Assembly: GCA_018262455.1 (NCBI GenBank)
Contig: JAGSPR010000580.1
Coordinates: forward strand, 1-5,931
Direction: 5' to 3'
Length of the DNA: 5,931 nucleotides
From: Deltaproteobacteria bacterium
Lineage (GTDB): Bacteria > Myxococcota > Polyangia > Haliangiales > Haliangiaceae
In this document: positions 1 through 4,726 of the stretch, in pieces
Position numbering within the stretch: position 1 is the stretch's first letter
How the letters are laid out: every line of letters begins with the position of its first letter
Translations under genes and position numbers: made by a program
Notes under the pieces: generated by a model
The model's database searches: none
The model's input: the letters and a program-made list of their open reading frames with translations, nothing else
Told to the model about the DNA's origin: nothing

Positions 1-33
1 GCGAGCAAGCCACGGCAGGCCGCGTTGTTCGAG

Positions 34-375
34 CTAACCGAGCAGCGCGCGATGGAGCCGAGCGGGATGCTCGAATACTTCGCTCCCTTGCAGCGTCGCG
101 GCGATCAAGCTCACGAGCTCGAGATGGTTCGTGTCGAAGGCTGGATCGGCTGCCACCACTGCCAGGAACGGGACCGCGCACGAGGGCACTTCGTACACCG
201 TGCGCTGGTGATGGATGTTGGTCCAGAGCGCCTTGAGCGCCGGGCTGGGACCGGCATCGCCGAGCGCCGCGAGCGCGGATGCCACATCCGCGCGCAGTCT
301 TTCCACATGGCGGTCGCCCGCGTACGCGTGCTCGAGCTCCTCCCACGGAGCGCGATCGAGTTCCGTCGTCGGCAA
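34..375 (-). CDS. Short HEAT-repeat-like protein, possibly truncated
   Basis: The 113-residue reading contains APWEELEHAYAGD near its N-terminus, then ALKALWTNIHHQRTVYE and AVPFLAVVAADP. This resembles the opening of bacterial HEAT-repeat proteins, where an acidic Trp-Glu-Leu-His-Ala-Tyr segment precedes a helix with Asn-Ile-x-His-Gln and a Val-Pro-Phe-Leu helix. The resemblance is from memory of the family. Those proteins usually run to several hundred residues; this one stops with TAG at 34-36, so it may be a naturally short version or an N-terminal fragment with a premature stop. No ATG lies near the conserved segment. A TTG at 375-373 fits the expected start and keeps the gene clear of the divergent neighbour, but its ribosome site is weak. 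The same frame stays open upstream to an ATG at 642, but that part is antisense to the basic-protein gene and does not look like protein. HEAT repeats suggest a protein-binding scaffold; no partner can be named. Confidence 0.5.
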   Translation of the reverse strand: MPTTELDRAPWEELEHAYAGDRHVERLRADVASALAALGDAGPSPALKALWTNIHHQRTVYEVPSCAVPFLAVVAADPAFDTNHLELVSLIAATLQGSEVFEHPARLHRALLG

Positions 376-450
376 GCTCGGCCCGGAGGCCGGACGATCT
401 GGGGCTCGATCGGTTGCAGTGACGGGCGATTCGTTGCTCGATCGAGGTCG
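376..450. promoter_or_regulatory. Divergent intergenic region with repeated CTCGATCG
   Basis: This gap separates the likely start of the minus-strand HEAT-like gene from the plus-strand basic-protein gene, so promoters for both should lie here or just inside the genes. The octamer CTCGATCG occurs at 405-412 and 437-444, 32 bp apart, close to three helical turns. The second copy is part of the perfect 10-bp palindrome CTCGATCGAG at 437-446. This spacing would suit a dimeric regulator, but the motif is short and GATCG is common in GC-rich DNA. I see no clear -35/-10 pair. Confidence 0.22.
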
Positions 451-807
451 ATGCCGACCAAAGCCCAGGAACAGCGGATGACAACCCAGCGCGCCAACCA
501 GGCCGCGAACAAGAAGCGCAAGAGCCGGAAGCCGAAGGGCCGGACCTCCCTGCTCGCAGGGAAGCCGGTGAAGGCGACGAGCGCGCGCACGCGGTCCAAG
601 GCAGCGGCACAGAGCACGCTCGACCGAAACCGGAGCAAGCACGCCGAGCGCCGCGGCGGCGCGGTGCTCGAGGAGAACGCGACCGGCAGGCCCTCGCGCA
701 AGTCGACGCGCGGCAGCAGCGATGGCACCAAGCGCACGACCAACCAGCAGCTCCGCGCGATCAGGAAGGTCTCGTCACCGAGCAACCGCGCGCGCAGCCG
801 TCGCTGA
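451..807 (+). CDS. Small, very basic protein (118 aa), possibly nucleic-acid binding
   Basis: About 29% of residues (34 of 118) are Arg or Lys, with few acidic residues, so the protein is strongly basic. Clusters include NKKRKSRKPKGR near residues 20-31 and GRPSRKSTRGSS near 79-90, and the tail ends NRARSRR. There is no signal peptide, membrane segment or globular hydrophobic core, which suggests a largely disordered protein binding DNA, RNA or another polyanion. That role is inferred from composition only. ATG 451 gives the full reading; ATG 478 is a serious alternative (109 aa) because AGGA at 467-470 sits 7 bases ahead of it, while the GAGG before 451 is only 3 bases away. The frame is also open upstream to about 25, but that part is antisense to the HEAT-like gene. 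It converges with the cytochrome remnant. Confidence 0.58.
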   Translation: MPTKAQEQRMTTQRANQAANKKRKSRKPKGRTSLLAGKPVKATSARTRSKAAAQSTLDRNRSKHAERRGGAVLEENATGRPSRKSTRGSSDGTKRTTNQQLRAIRKVSSPSNRARSRR

Positions 808-834
808 TCCCCCGCGTACCCGATGGACCGCGTG

Positions 835-867
835 TCCGGCCCGGCGGCGACGACGCTCAGGGCCGGA
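835..867. terminator. Inverted repeat between converging frames, possible terminator
   Basis: TCCGGCCC at 835-842 and GGGCCGGA at 860-867 form a perfect 8-bp inverted repeat with a 17-base loop. It starts 27 bases after the stop of the basic-protein gene and overlaps the stop codon of the minus-strand cytochrome remnant (857-859). This is the expected place for a bidirectional terminator. No T-rich run follows on either strand and the loop is long, so an intrinsic terminator is only tentative. Confidence 0.3.
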
Positions 868-1017
868 ACGTCGCGTGGCAGCCCTCGCAGCCGCGCAGGA
901 TCGCGCCGAGCGCCTCGGCTGCGCGCGGCACGTCGTTGTCGCGACTCGCGTAGGCCAGCGCCTCCAGATTGGCCTTGACCTTGACCGTCTCCAGTTGCAG
1001 CGGGTACTCATCGCTGC
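857..1017 (-). pseudogene. C-terminal remnant of a c-type cytochrome
   Basis: The minus strand reads YPLQLETVKVKANL, then NDVPRAAEALGAIL, then RGCEGCHATFRP and a TGA stop. CEGCH is a CxxCH haem-c attachment site placed about ten residues from the C-terminus, and the preceding segment looks like amphipathic helices. A haem site at the end of a helical domain is the layout of cytochrome c' and c556 proteins, periplasmic four-helix monohaem cytochromes. Only about 53 residues can be read. The frame meets an in-frame stop at 1045-1043, there is no plausible start codon, and there is no signal peptide or first helices. The readable part ends where the plus-strand lipoprotein ATG begins (1018), and I could not find the missing part in the other minus frames up to 1326. 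I therefore call it a 5'-truncated relic. Confidence 0.66.
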
Positions 1018-1326
1018 ATGAACAAGTGGATCTCCACGATTCTCAGCCTCGCTGCACTCACCTTGGTGGGGTGTAGCGCAGCACAGATAAAGTCGGATCT
1101 GGTGAAGCGAGCCTCGTTTGACCTTTCGTGCTCCGAGCAGGAGCTTCAGTTGACGATTCTCAGCAAGATGAGCGCGTGCGGGGGCGACGAGTACCACTGT
1201 GCACAGACGGTCGGAGTGACTGGCTGTGCAAAGAAAGCCACCTACGTGAGAACGGACTCGGGCGGCGGCCCAACTTGGGTACGCAACAGCGAGGTGCAGC
1301 AAGAACCAACGCCGAAGGCGCCGTAG
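1018..1326 (+). CDS. Small cysteine-containing lipoprotein, function unknown
   Basis: The 102-residue product starts MNKWISTILSLAALTLVGC, a short charged end, a hydrophobic stretch and an LVGC lipobox with the lipidated cysteine at residue 19. It should therefore be anchored in the cell envelope. The mature part has four more cysteines (38, 54, 61, 70) in the segments ASFDLSC, SACGG, YHCAQ and VTGCAKKATYV, so two disulfides are possible. Small lipoproteins with a similar RASFDLSC ... GCxKKATYV pattern are, as I remember, frequent in Myxococcota; their function is not known to me. ATG 1018 is required for the signal peptide, but no good ribosome site precedes it, and upstream DNA is the antisense of the cytochrome relic. 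The tail is Pro-rich (QEPTPKAP), ending in TAG. Confidence 0.75.
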   Translation: MNKWISTILSLAALTLVGCSAAQIKSDLVKRASFDLSCSEQELQLTILSKMSACGGDEYHCAQTVGVTGCAKKATYVRTDSGGGPTWVRNSEVQQEPTPKAP

Positions 1327-1464
1327 TTCGGCCAGCGGTGGGCGGGTCATGGGCGCCACCAGGCGCTGCACCTGTTTCGCTATGGCGATTCGCTTCGACC
1401 CGCGCAGTACGCGCAGCTTGCCGGGCGGTATCGCGACCGGAGTGCGCGCGTGATCGTCGCGTGA
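1327..1464 (+). pseudogene. Possible C-terminal gene remnant
   Basis: Directly after the TAG of the lipoprotein, the same frame stays open for 45 codons and ends in TGA at 1462-1464. It contains HLFRYGDSLRPAQYAQLAGR followed by YRDRSARVIVA, which reads like the end of a globular protein. Thirty-five of the 45 codons end in G or C. There is no start codon in a sensible place, so it is not a gene as it stands. It could be a leftover of an older gene or an extension lost through the TAG. The evidence is composition and appearance only, and chance in GC-rich DNA is a real alternative. Confidence 0.2.
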
Positions 1465-1466
1465 TC
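1447..1466 (+). repeat. Tandem CGCGTGATC pair with 11-bp period
   Basis: CGCGTGATC occurs at 1447-1455 and again at 1458-1466, separated by GT, giving an exact 11-bp period, about one helical turn. It lies 41 bp ahead of the start codon of the 44-residue putative lipoprotein, where an operator could act. A two-copy repeat this short can arise by chance. Confidence 0.3.
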
Positions 1467-1506
1467 CACCGCGCGAGGGACGAGCGATGTCGCTAGGGTC
1501 CTGAGC

Positions 1507-1641
1507 ATGCGGCTCATCCATGCCTTGCTCGTCGTCACCTGTACCCTCGGCTGCACCACCGCGACCGGCTCGCTGAAGACCGCCGGGGTGGCGTCGCTGG
1601 TGACGATCGGAGGCATGGTGGCCGTAGCAACCCGGCAGTGA
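1507..1641 (+). CDS. 44-residue putative lipoprotein
   Basis: The product starts MRLIHALLVVTCTLGC, a one-arginine end, a hydrophobic core and a TLGC lipobox with cysteine 16 as the likely lipidation site. The remaining 28 residues (TTATGSLKTAGV, then ASLVTIGGMVAVATRQ) include a second hydrophobic stretch near residues 28-41, long enough to interact with or cross a membrane. AGGG at 1495-1498 lies 8 bases before the ATG, a good ribosome-binding site. The stop is TGA at 1639-1641. It is too short for most automatic gene callers. The lipobox, ribosome site and clean start support a real gene; the function is unknown. It could be a minimal envelope lipoprotein or small membrane protein. It is separated from the phosphatase by about 150 bp, so an operon is uncertain. 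Confidence 0.58.
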   Translation: MRLIHALLVVTCTLGCTTATGSLKTAGVASLVTIGGMVAVATRQ

Positions 1642-1795
1642 CTCGCGCCGTGGCGAAGGCCCATCCGATCAAGAGGTCGTGGGTGGTTTGGTGGCGGTGG
1701 GTGACGTCGTGGTTGTCGTCTGCTCGTTGACCGGTGCGCTGCGCACGTCCGGCGAGCGTATGTTCGGGCGTCGCGGCGCTCAGCAATCGCGCGAC
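1642..1795 (+). other. Intergenic stretch with G/T-rich segment
   Basis: From about 1677 to 1720 the plus strand is almost entirely G and T, with few A or C bases. The phosphatase frame is open through it (GTG 1679 onward, giving a Val-rich stretch), so an N-terminal extension of up to 39 residues cannot be excluded. I see no promoter with good spacing or terminator here. Confidence 0.25.
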
Positions 1796-2434
1796 ATGCC
1801 TATGCCTTCGCCTTCATCGCGCACGTGGTTCCTCGTCCGTCACGGGGAAACCGAGTGGAACGCCATCGCGCGTATGCAGGGGCAGTTGGATTCGCCTCTC
1901 ACGGCGCTCGGCCGCGAGCACGCGAGAACGTCGGGCCGGTTGCTTGCGCGTCTGGGCGTGGACACAGTGTTCGCGTCACCGCTGGGACGCGTGCGCGAGA
2001 CACTCGCGATCCTCTCGGAGCACGTGACCGTGACTCCGGTCTTCGATGATCGGCTGATGGAATGGTCAGCCGGTGCGTGGTCTGGCGAGCTCTACTCGGA
2101 CCTGCCGTGCCGCTGGCCTGACGAATGGGCTGCGTGGACCGCCGATCGCTACAACCAACGCTCACCACGCGGCGAAAACTTTGTGGATCTGGCTGTTCGT
2201 GGGCGCTCGTTCGTCGAAGCGGCGAATCGTGCACCGGGTGAGCGCGTCGCAATCGTTGCACATGGCTTCTTCAACTGTGCGCTCGCCGAAGTGCTGCTGG
2301 GACTCTCCTCCGTCGAGACGATGCAGATCCGCCAAGCCAACGACGTCGTCATTCGAATCGTTGTGACCGATGGCGTGGCGTCGGCGGATCACTTTGTAGG
2401 CGATGCCGGGCCAGTGACCGGACTGCCTGCGTGA
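1796..2434 (+). CDS. Histidine phosphatase family protein (phosphoglycerate-mutase-like)
   Basis: The 212-residue protein has the full signature of the histidine phosphatase superfamily. FLVRHGETEWN at residues 12-22 carries the RHG motif with His16 as the expected phospho-acceptor. SPLGR at 61-65 gives the second phosphate-binding Arg. Glu89 in RLMEWSAGAWSGE is the likely proton donor, and IVAHG at 153-157 gives the second catalytic histidine, His156. Length and order match single-domain cobC/GpmB-type phosphatases of about 200 residues. These remove phosphate from small metabolites or proteins in the cytoplasm; the substrate cannot be told from sequence, so I give no gene symbol. ATG 1796 is chosen because the fold starts at residue 10; ATG 1802, ATG 1760 or GTG 1679 are alternatives, and none has a strong ribosome site. 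The genes on both sides look unrelated. Confidence 0.86.
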   Translation: MPMPSPSSRTWFLVRHGETEWNAIARMQGQLDSPLTALGREHARTSGRLLARLGVDTVFASPLGRVRETLAILSEHVTVTPVFDDRLMEWSAGAWSGELYSDLPCRWPDEWAAWTADRYNQRSPRGENFVDLAVRGRSFVEAANRAPGERVAIVAHGFFNCALAEVLLGLSSVETMQIRQANDVVIRIVVTDGVASADHFVGDAGPVTGLPA

Positions 2435-2460
2435 GCCGTGGCAGCGGTCTGCCGAAATCA

Positions 2461-2516
2461 ACTCCGGTGCGGGCGTCGGCAACTCCGGTGCAGGCGTCGG
2501 CGGTGCGGGCGTCGGC
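2461..2516 (+). repeat. Short tandem repeat, unit about 20-21 bp
   Basis: ACTCCGGTGCGGGCGTCGGC at 2461-2480 is followed by the near-identical ACTCCGGTGCAGGCGTCGGC at 2482-2501 and a 5'-shortened third copy GGTGCGGGCGTCGGC at 2502-2516. The copies differ at one central base. The array starts 26 bp after the phosphatase stop. A plus-strand frame translates it as repeated TPVRASA-like residues, but nothing suggests that this is a protein. Confidence 0.8.
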
Positions 2517-2517
2517 C

Positions 2518-2680
2518 GGACTATCCCCGCCAGGGACTATCCCCGGTCGGGATTGCCGCTGCCATCGGATTATCCCGGTCGGGATTGCACGATTGCCGGG
2601 ATTGCCACCGGATTATCCCCGGTCGGGATTGCAGGGATTGCAGGGATTGCACGATTGCCGATTGCCGGTCGGGATTGCCA
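2518..2680 (+). repeat. Intergenic repeat field built on GGTCGGGATTGC and GGATTATCCC
   Basis: GGTCGGGATTGC occurs four times, at 2545-2556, 2577-2588, 2621-2632 and 2667-2678. Three of the copies are directly preceded by GGACTATCCCC, GGATTATCCC or GGATTATCCCC (starting 2534, 2567 and 2610), making a composite unit of 22-23 bp. An additional GGACTATCCCC begins at 2518. Between units lie shorter tandem pieces: GGGATTGCA three times in a row at 2625-2651, then CGATTGC twice at 2652-2665. Each full unit contains ATCCC and GGGAT separated by 4-5 bases, so every unit can fold into a small hairpin; the unit at 2567 can pair ATCCCG with CGGGAT. Spacing between copies (32, 44, 46 bp) is irregular. This is a non-coding repeat cluster of unknown type. 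Confidence 0.8.
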
Positions 2681-2713
2681 TGCGGGCGCGCTCTTCATGA
2701 AGCTGTCGCCATG

Positions 2714-2742
2714 TTGACTTGCTCGACCGTGCTCGTTAGCTT
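2714..2742 (+). promoter_or_regulatory. Possible housekeeping-type promoter for the secreted-protein gene
   Basis: TTGACT at 2714-2719 matches five of six bases of the -35 consensus. Seventeen bases later, TAGCTT at 2737-2742 is a weak -10 match (three of six). A transcript from here would start near 2749 and carry a leader of about 90 bases containing the hairpin at 2763-2780. Prediction by eye only; the -10 is poor. Confidence 0.3.
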
Positions 2743-2762
2743 CGTCCGCTTGAACATCGGGG

Positions 2763-2780
2763 ACGGAGCATTCGCTCCGT
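2763..2780 (+). promoter_or_regulatory. Perfect 7-bp hairpin in the leader of the secreted-protein gene
   Basis: ACGGAGC at 2763-2769 and GCTCCGT at 2774-2780 pair perfectly around an ATTC tetraloop. It lies 58 bases ahead of the GTG start codon. No T-run follows, so it does not look like an intrinsic terminator. It could stabilise the leader, bind a regulator as DNA, or be the end of the repeat field. Confidence 0.35.
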
Positions 2781-2838
2781 GATTCTGCTCGTGTGCATGA
2801 ATCCCTCTCCGTCGACCCATCAACTCCAGGGAGACCTT

Positions 2839-4422
2839 GTGAAGTCATTCGTCATGGCGTGCGCGAGCCTGATCGCGTCGTTTGCAGGAGAACAGGCCGC
2901 GTCGGCAGGGCCACCCGCCTGGTGTGGCGGAAAGTCGTTCGACGCCGGGAGCTACGACGTGAAGGAGTCAAAGCGCAGCGAGCCCGAGAGCGCGGTGCGT
3001 GCGATCGCGAAGATGCTGTGCACGGACACCGCGGACATGCGGCCGCACCACGCAGCGATCGAGGTGGACCGGCAGGCCTGGGGCAAGAAGCTGGGCATGA
3101 TCGAGGCCGACTGGGCGGACGCGGTCGAGTACATCGACAACAAGGACGGCAACTACCCGAAGATCAATTACTCGGTAACTGTGATCACGCAGCTCTCGCC
3201 GATGGATCAGTACAAGTTGATCAAGGAGAGCGCAGGCGGCCTCGGCAACGGCATCGGGGGCATCAACGACCCGCTCTACGCAGCGGATGCGATCGGGCCC
3301 CAGCTGACCGAGGTGGGGCGGCTCGCCTTCCTCGAGCACTGCGTCAAGGCGCCGATCCGCCACGACTCGGTCCGAGAGTGGGCTGTGTGCCAGGGCGATG
3401 TCGACGAGTGGGATTTCGCGAAGTTTGCGACGCAGATCCGCGGCGACGTCGTGCACGACGGCGCAACCAAGATGCACCTGCGAGTGCGCGCACTCGAGGT
3501 GGACGATGCTCTCAAGGGCTATGCGATCCAGCGCGACAGGCTCTTCAAGGCAGACGACGCCTACAAGAAGATGTTCGAGGTTGCGGCGCGCGGCCGCACC
3601 GCATGGACCAAGGGCATTGGTGCGAACACGAAGCTCATCGAGCTCGTGCAGTCGATGGAGTCGGCGAAGATGTCGGGCTCGCGGAAGATGTTCGCGGACT
3701 GTGAAACCAAGACGGCCGAGGCACTCTCGACTGCCGTTGCCACGATCCCCGCGAAGGCATTCACCGGCATGTTCGACGAGCGCATGGATCCGAGCGGTGG
3801 GTTCGCCTACAAGGCGATGCCGGTGCTGATGGCAAATCCACAAGTGCATCTGGCAGCGATCGCGTTCGTCCTCTGCCAGCAGTCCACCTCGACCGGTGAC
3901 TGGCTCGCTGACGGCCTCGACGATCTCCCGGGCGTACGCGGTCCGCGCAACGCGGCGACAGGCGAGATCCTCAACGAGAAGTGGGTGTTCGATGACGTCA
4001 ACGCGAGCGAGCTCCAGCCCCCACGCGTGCGTGGGCGCCCGTACGATCGGACCGGTGGCACGGTGAACAGCGCCGGCGGCATCGTGACCTCGGTCAAGGT
4101 GAACAAGGACGTGGCGACAGTCACGCTCAAGAAGACCTCGATCAAGCGCACGCAATGTGTGAAGACGCACCGGACCAACCGCGTCACGAGGATCCGCGAC
4201 GACGGAAGCCTCGACTACGAGACGATCTGTGACAAGTCGGGCACGGTGACCATCGACACCACGTGGGATCCGTTCGACGTCGCAGCCAGGTACGCGCCGC
4301 TGTTGAAGCCGGGCGTCGGGTTCTCGCTCATCAGCCACAGGAAGATCGGGGAAGTCATTGCGACCTGGGCCAACGCGGCGGCGACCACGCCGGCGACTGT
4401 TCTCGGCGCGAAGCTCAAGTAG
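2839..4422 (+). CDS. Large exported protein of unknown function (527 aa)
   Basis: GTG 2839 is preceded by AGGGAG (2828-2833) at 5 bases and opens a signal peptide, MKSFVMACASLIASFAGEQA, ending ASA near residue 23. The earlier in-frame GTG 2779 and ATG 2797 would bury this peptide. The mature protein has no further clear membrane helix and is probably periplasmic or secreted. Residues 30-300 look helical and charged, with segments such as MIEADWADAVEYI (87-99) and EWAVCQGDVDEWDFAKFA (180-197). Residues 400-500 look beta-rich, with SVKVNKDVATVTLKKTSIKR followed by cysteines 440 and 464, which could pair. Eight cysteines lie after the signal peptide (29, 61, 168, 184, 288, 346, 440, 464), an even number compatible with disulfides. 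I recognise no catalytic motif or named domain; it resembles lineage-restricted hypothetical proteins of Myxococcota. The gene ends TAG-TGA, a double stop. No partner gene is evident. Confidence 0.87.
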   Translation: MKSFVMACASLIASFAGEQAASAGPPAWCGGKSFDAGSYDVKESKRSEPESAVRAIAKMLCTDTADMRPHHAAIEVDRQAWGKKLGMIEADWADAVEYIDNKDGNYPKINYSVTVITQLSPMDQYKLIKESAGGLGNGIGGINDPLYAADAIGPQLTEVGRLAFLEHCVKAPIRHDSVREWAVCQGDVDEWDFAKFATQIRGDVVHDGATKMHLRVRALEVDDALKGYAIQRDRLFKADDAYKKMFEVAARGRTAWTKGIGANTKLIELVQSMESAKMSGSRKMFADCETKTAEALSTAVATIPAKAFTGMFDERMDPSGGFAYKAMPVLMANPQVHLAAIAFVLCQQSTSTGDWLADGLDDLPGVRGPRNAATGEILNEKWVFDDVNASELQPPRVRGRPYDRTGGTVNSAGGIVTSVKVNKDVATVTLKKTSIKRTQCVKTHRTNRVTRIRDDGSLDYETICDKSGTVTIDTTWDPFDVAARYAPLLKPGVGFSLISHRKIGEVIATWANAAATTPATVLGAKLK

Positions 4423-4477
4423 TGAAGGGCACGCCGCGCTCCTAGGCGAACGGCGATCCCTGAGCCGCCGGTCGTGT

Positions 4478-4526
4478 CGGTCGCAGACGATGCGACCGGG
4501 CTCGCATCGGGTCGACATCGCGAGCC
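4478..4526 (+). terminator. Two adjacent hairpins after the secreted-protein gene
   Basis: CGGTCGCA (4478-4485) pairs perfectly with TGCGACCG (4491-4498) around a 5-base loop, giving an 8-bp stem. Immediately after it, GGCTCGC (4499-4505) pairs with GCGAGCC (4520-4526) around a 14-base loop. The first hairpin begins 56 bases after the stop of the 527-residue gene. The position fits transcription termination, but no T-run follows, so termination is inferred from position and stem strength only. Confidence 0.33.
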
Positions 4527-4547
4527 GGCCGCACGGGCTCGGGTTCT

Positions 4548-4650
4548 CGAGAACACGTCGGCGCGCGGATCCACTCGCTCGCCGCGGATCTGCTCGGGCG
4601 CCCATGTACGGCAGCTTGCCCTTGAGCATGCCTCGAATCGACGCTGCTGC
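4548..4650 (-). pseudogene. Frameshifted fragment of a second Ser/Thr protein kinase
   Basis: On the minus strand one frame reads AAASIRGMLKGKLPYM (about 4650-4604) and the next frame continues APEQIRGERVDPRADVFS, ending at 4548. Joined, this is the activation-segment end, the APE motif and the start of the following helix of a myxobacterial-type Hanks kinase (GMLKGKLPYMAPEQ ... D-x-F-S). A single extra G in the run around 4597-4603 explains the frame change. The sequence after ADVFS no longer matches a kinase, and no DFG or HRD motif is found before it, so only some 34 residues remain. It is not a shadow of the intact kinase, whose own activation segment lies at about 5330-5370 on the other strand and reads VIKGKLNYVAPEYLSG. 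I infer a relic of a former kinase gene, replaced or broken by rearrangement. Confidence 0.62.
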
Positions 4651-4685
4651 GACGTGGCATTGCCCGTCCATCGCCGAGCGCGGAT

Positions 4686-4719
4686 CCGGGAACGCCCTGG
4701 AGCGTTCCTGGCAACGCTC
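4686..4719 (+). promoter_or_regulatory. Two mutually exclusive hairpins ahead of the kinase gene
   Basis: CCGGGAACGC (4686-4695) can pair with GCGTTCCTGG (4702-4711): ten pairs, one of them G-T, around the loop CCTGGA. Alternatively GAGCGTT (4700-4706) pairs perfectly with AACGCTC (4713-4719) around the loop CCTGGC. Both use the same GCGTT, so only one can form at a time. The second hairpin ends 7 bases before GAGAGG (4727-4732), the likely ribosome site of the kinase. The layout resembles a leader switch; whether it is transcribed is unknown. Confidence 0.4.
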
Positions 4720-4726
4720 GTAGCTC

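Noticed and set aside
25..450. Plus-strand open frame continuous with the basic-protein gene
   Set aside because: It lies antisense to the HEAT-like gene and its translation has no protein-like pattern. The real gene most likely begins at ATG 451 or 478.
376..642. N-terminal extension of the HEAT-like protein from ATG 642
   Set aside because: This part is rich in Arg, Leu and Pro, is antisense to the basic-protein gene, and precedes the expected N-terminal motif by about 90 residues.
775..1521. Long minus-strand open frame
   Set aside because: It is antisense to a lipoprotein with a clear lipobox and reads the cytochrome relic in the wrong frame; no signal or motif is seen in its translation.
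1727..1764. TTGACC and TATGTT as a promoter for the phosphatase
   Set aside because: The two boxes are 26 bases apart, far from the usual 16-18.
2545..2678. CRISPR-like array
   Set aside because: The shared core is only 12 bp, intervals are irregular (32, 44 and 46 bp), and the intervening DNA itself consists of related repeats rather than unique spacers. No cas gene is present.
2438..2782. Plus-strand frames across the repeat region, with RDCRDC-like repeated residues
   Set aside because: The residue repeats simply mirror 9-bp and 21-bp DNA repeats, several frames are open at once, and no domain or convincing start is present.
2779..2838. Earlier starts (GTG 2779, ATG 2797) for the exported protein
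   Set aside because: GTG 2779 lies inside the hairpin arm, and both would place 14-20 hydrophilic residues before an otherwise normal signal peptide. GTG 2839 has the ribosome site.
2968..4671. Minus-strand open frame longer than the 527-residue gene
   Set aside because: It is antisense to a gene with a ribosome site and signal peptide. The translation is rich in Arg, His, Val and Asp, typical of the reverse of GC-rich genes. Only its first part (upstream of about 4600) contains the kinase relic.
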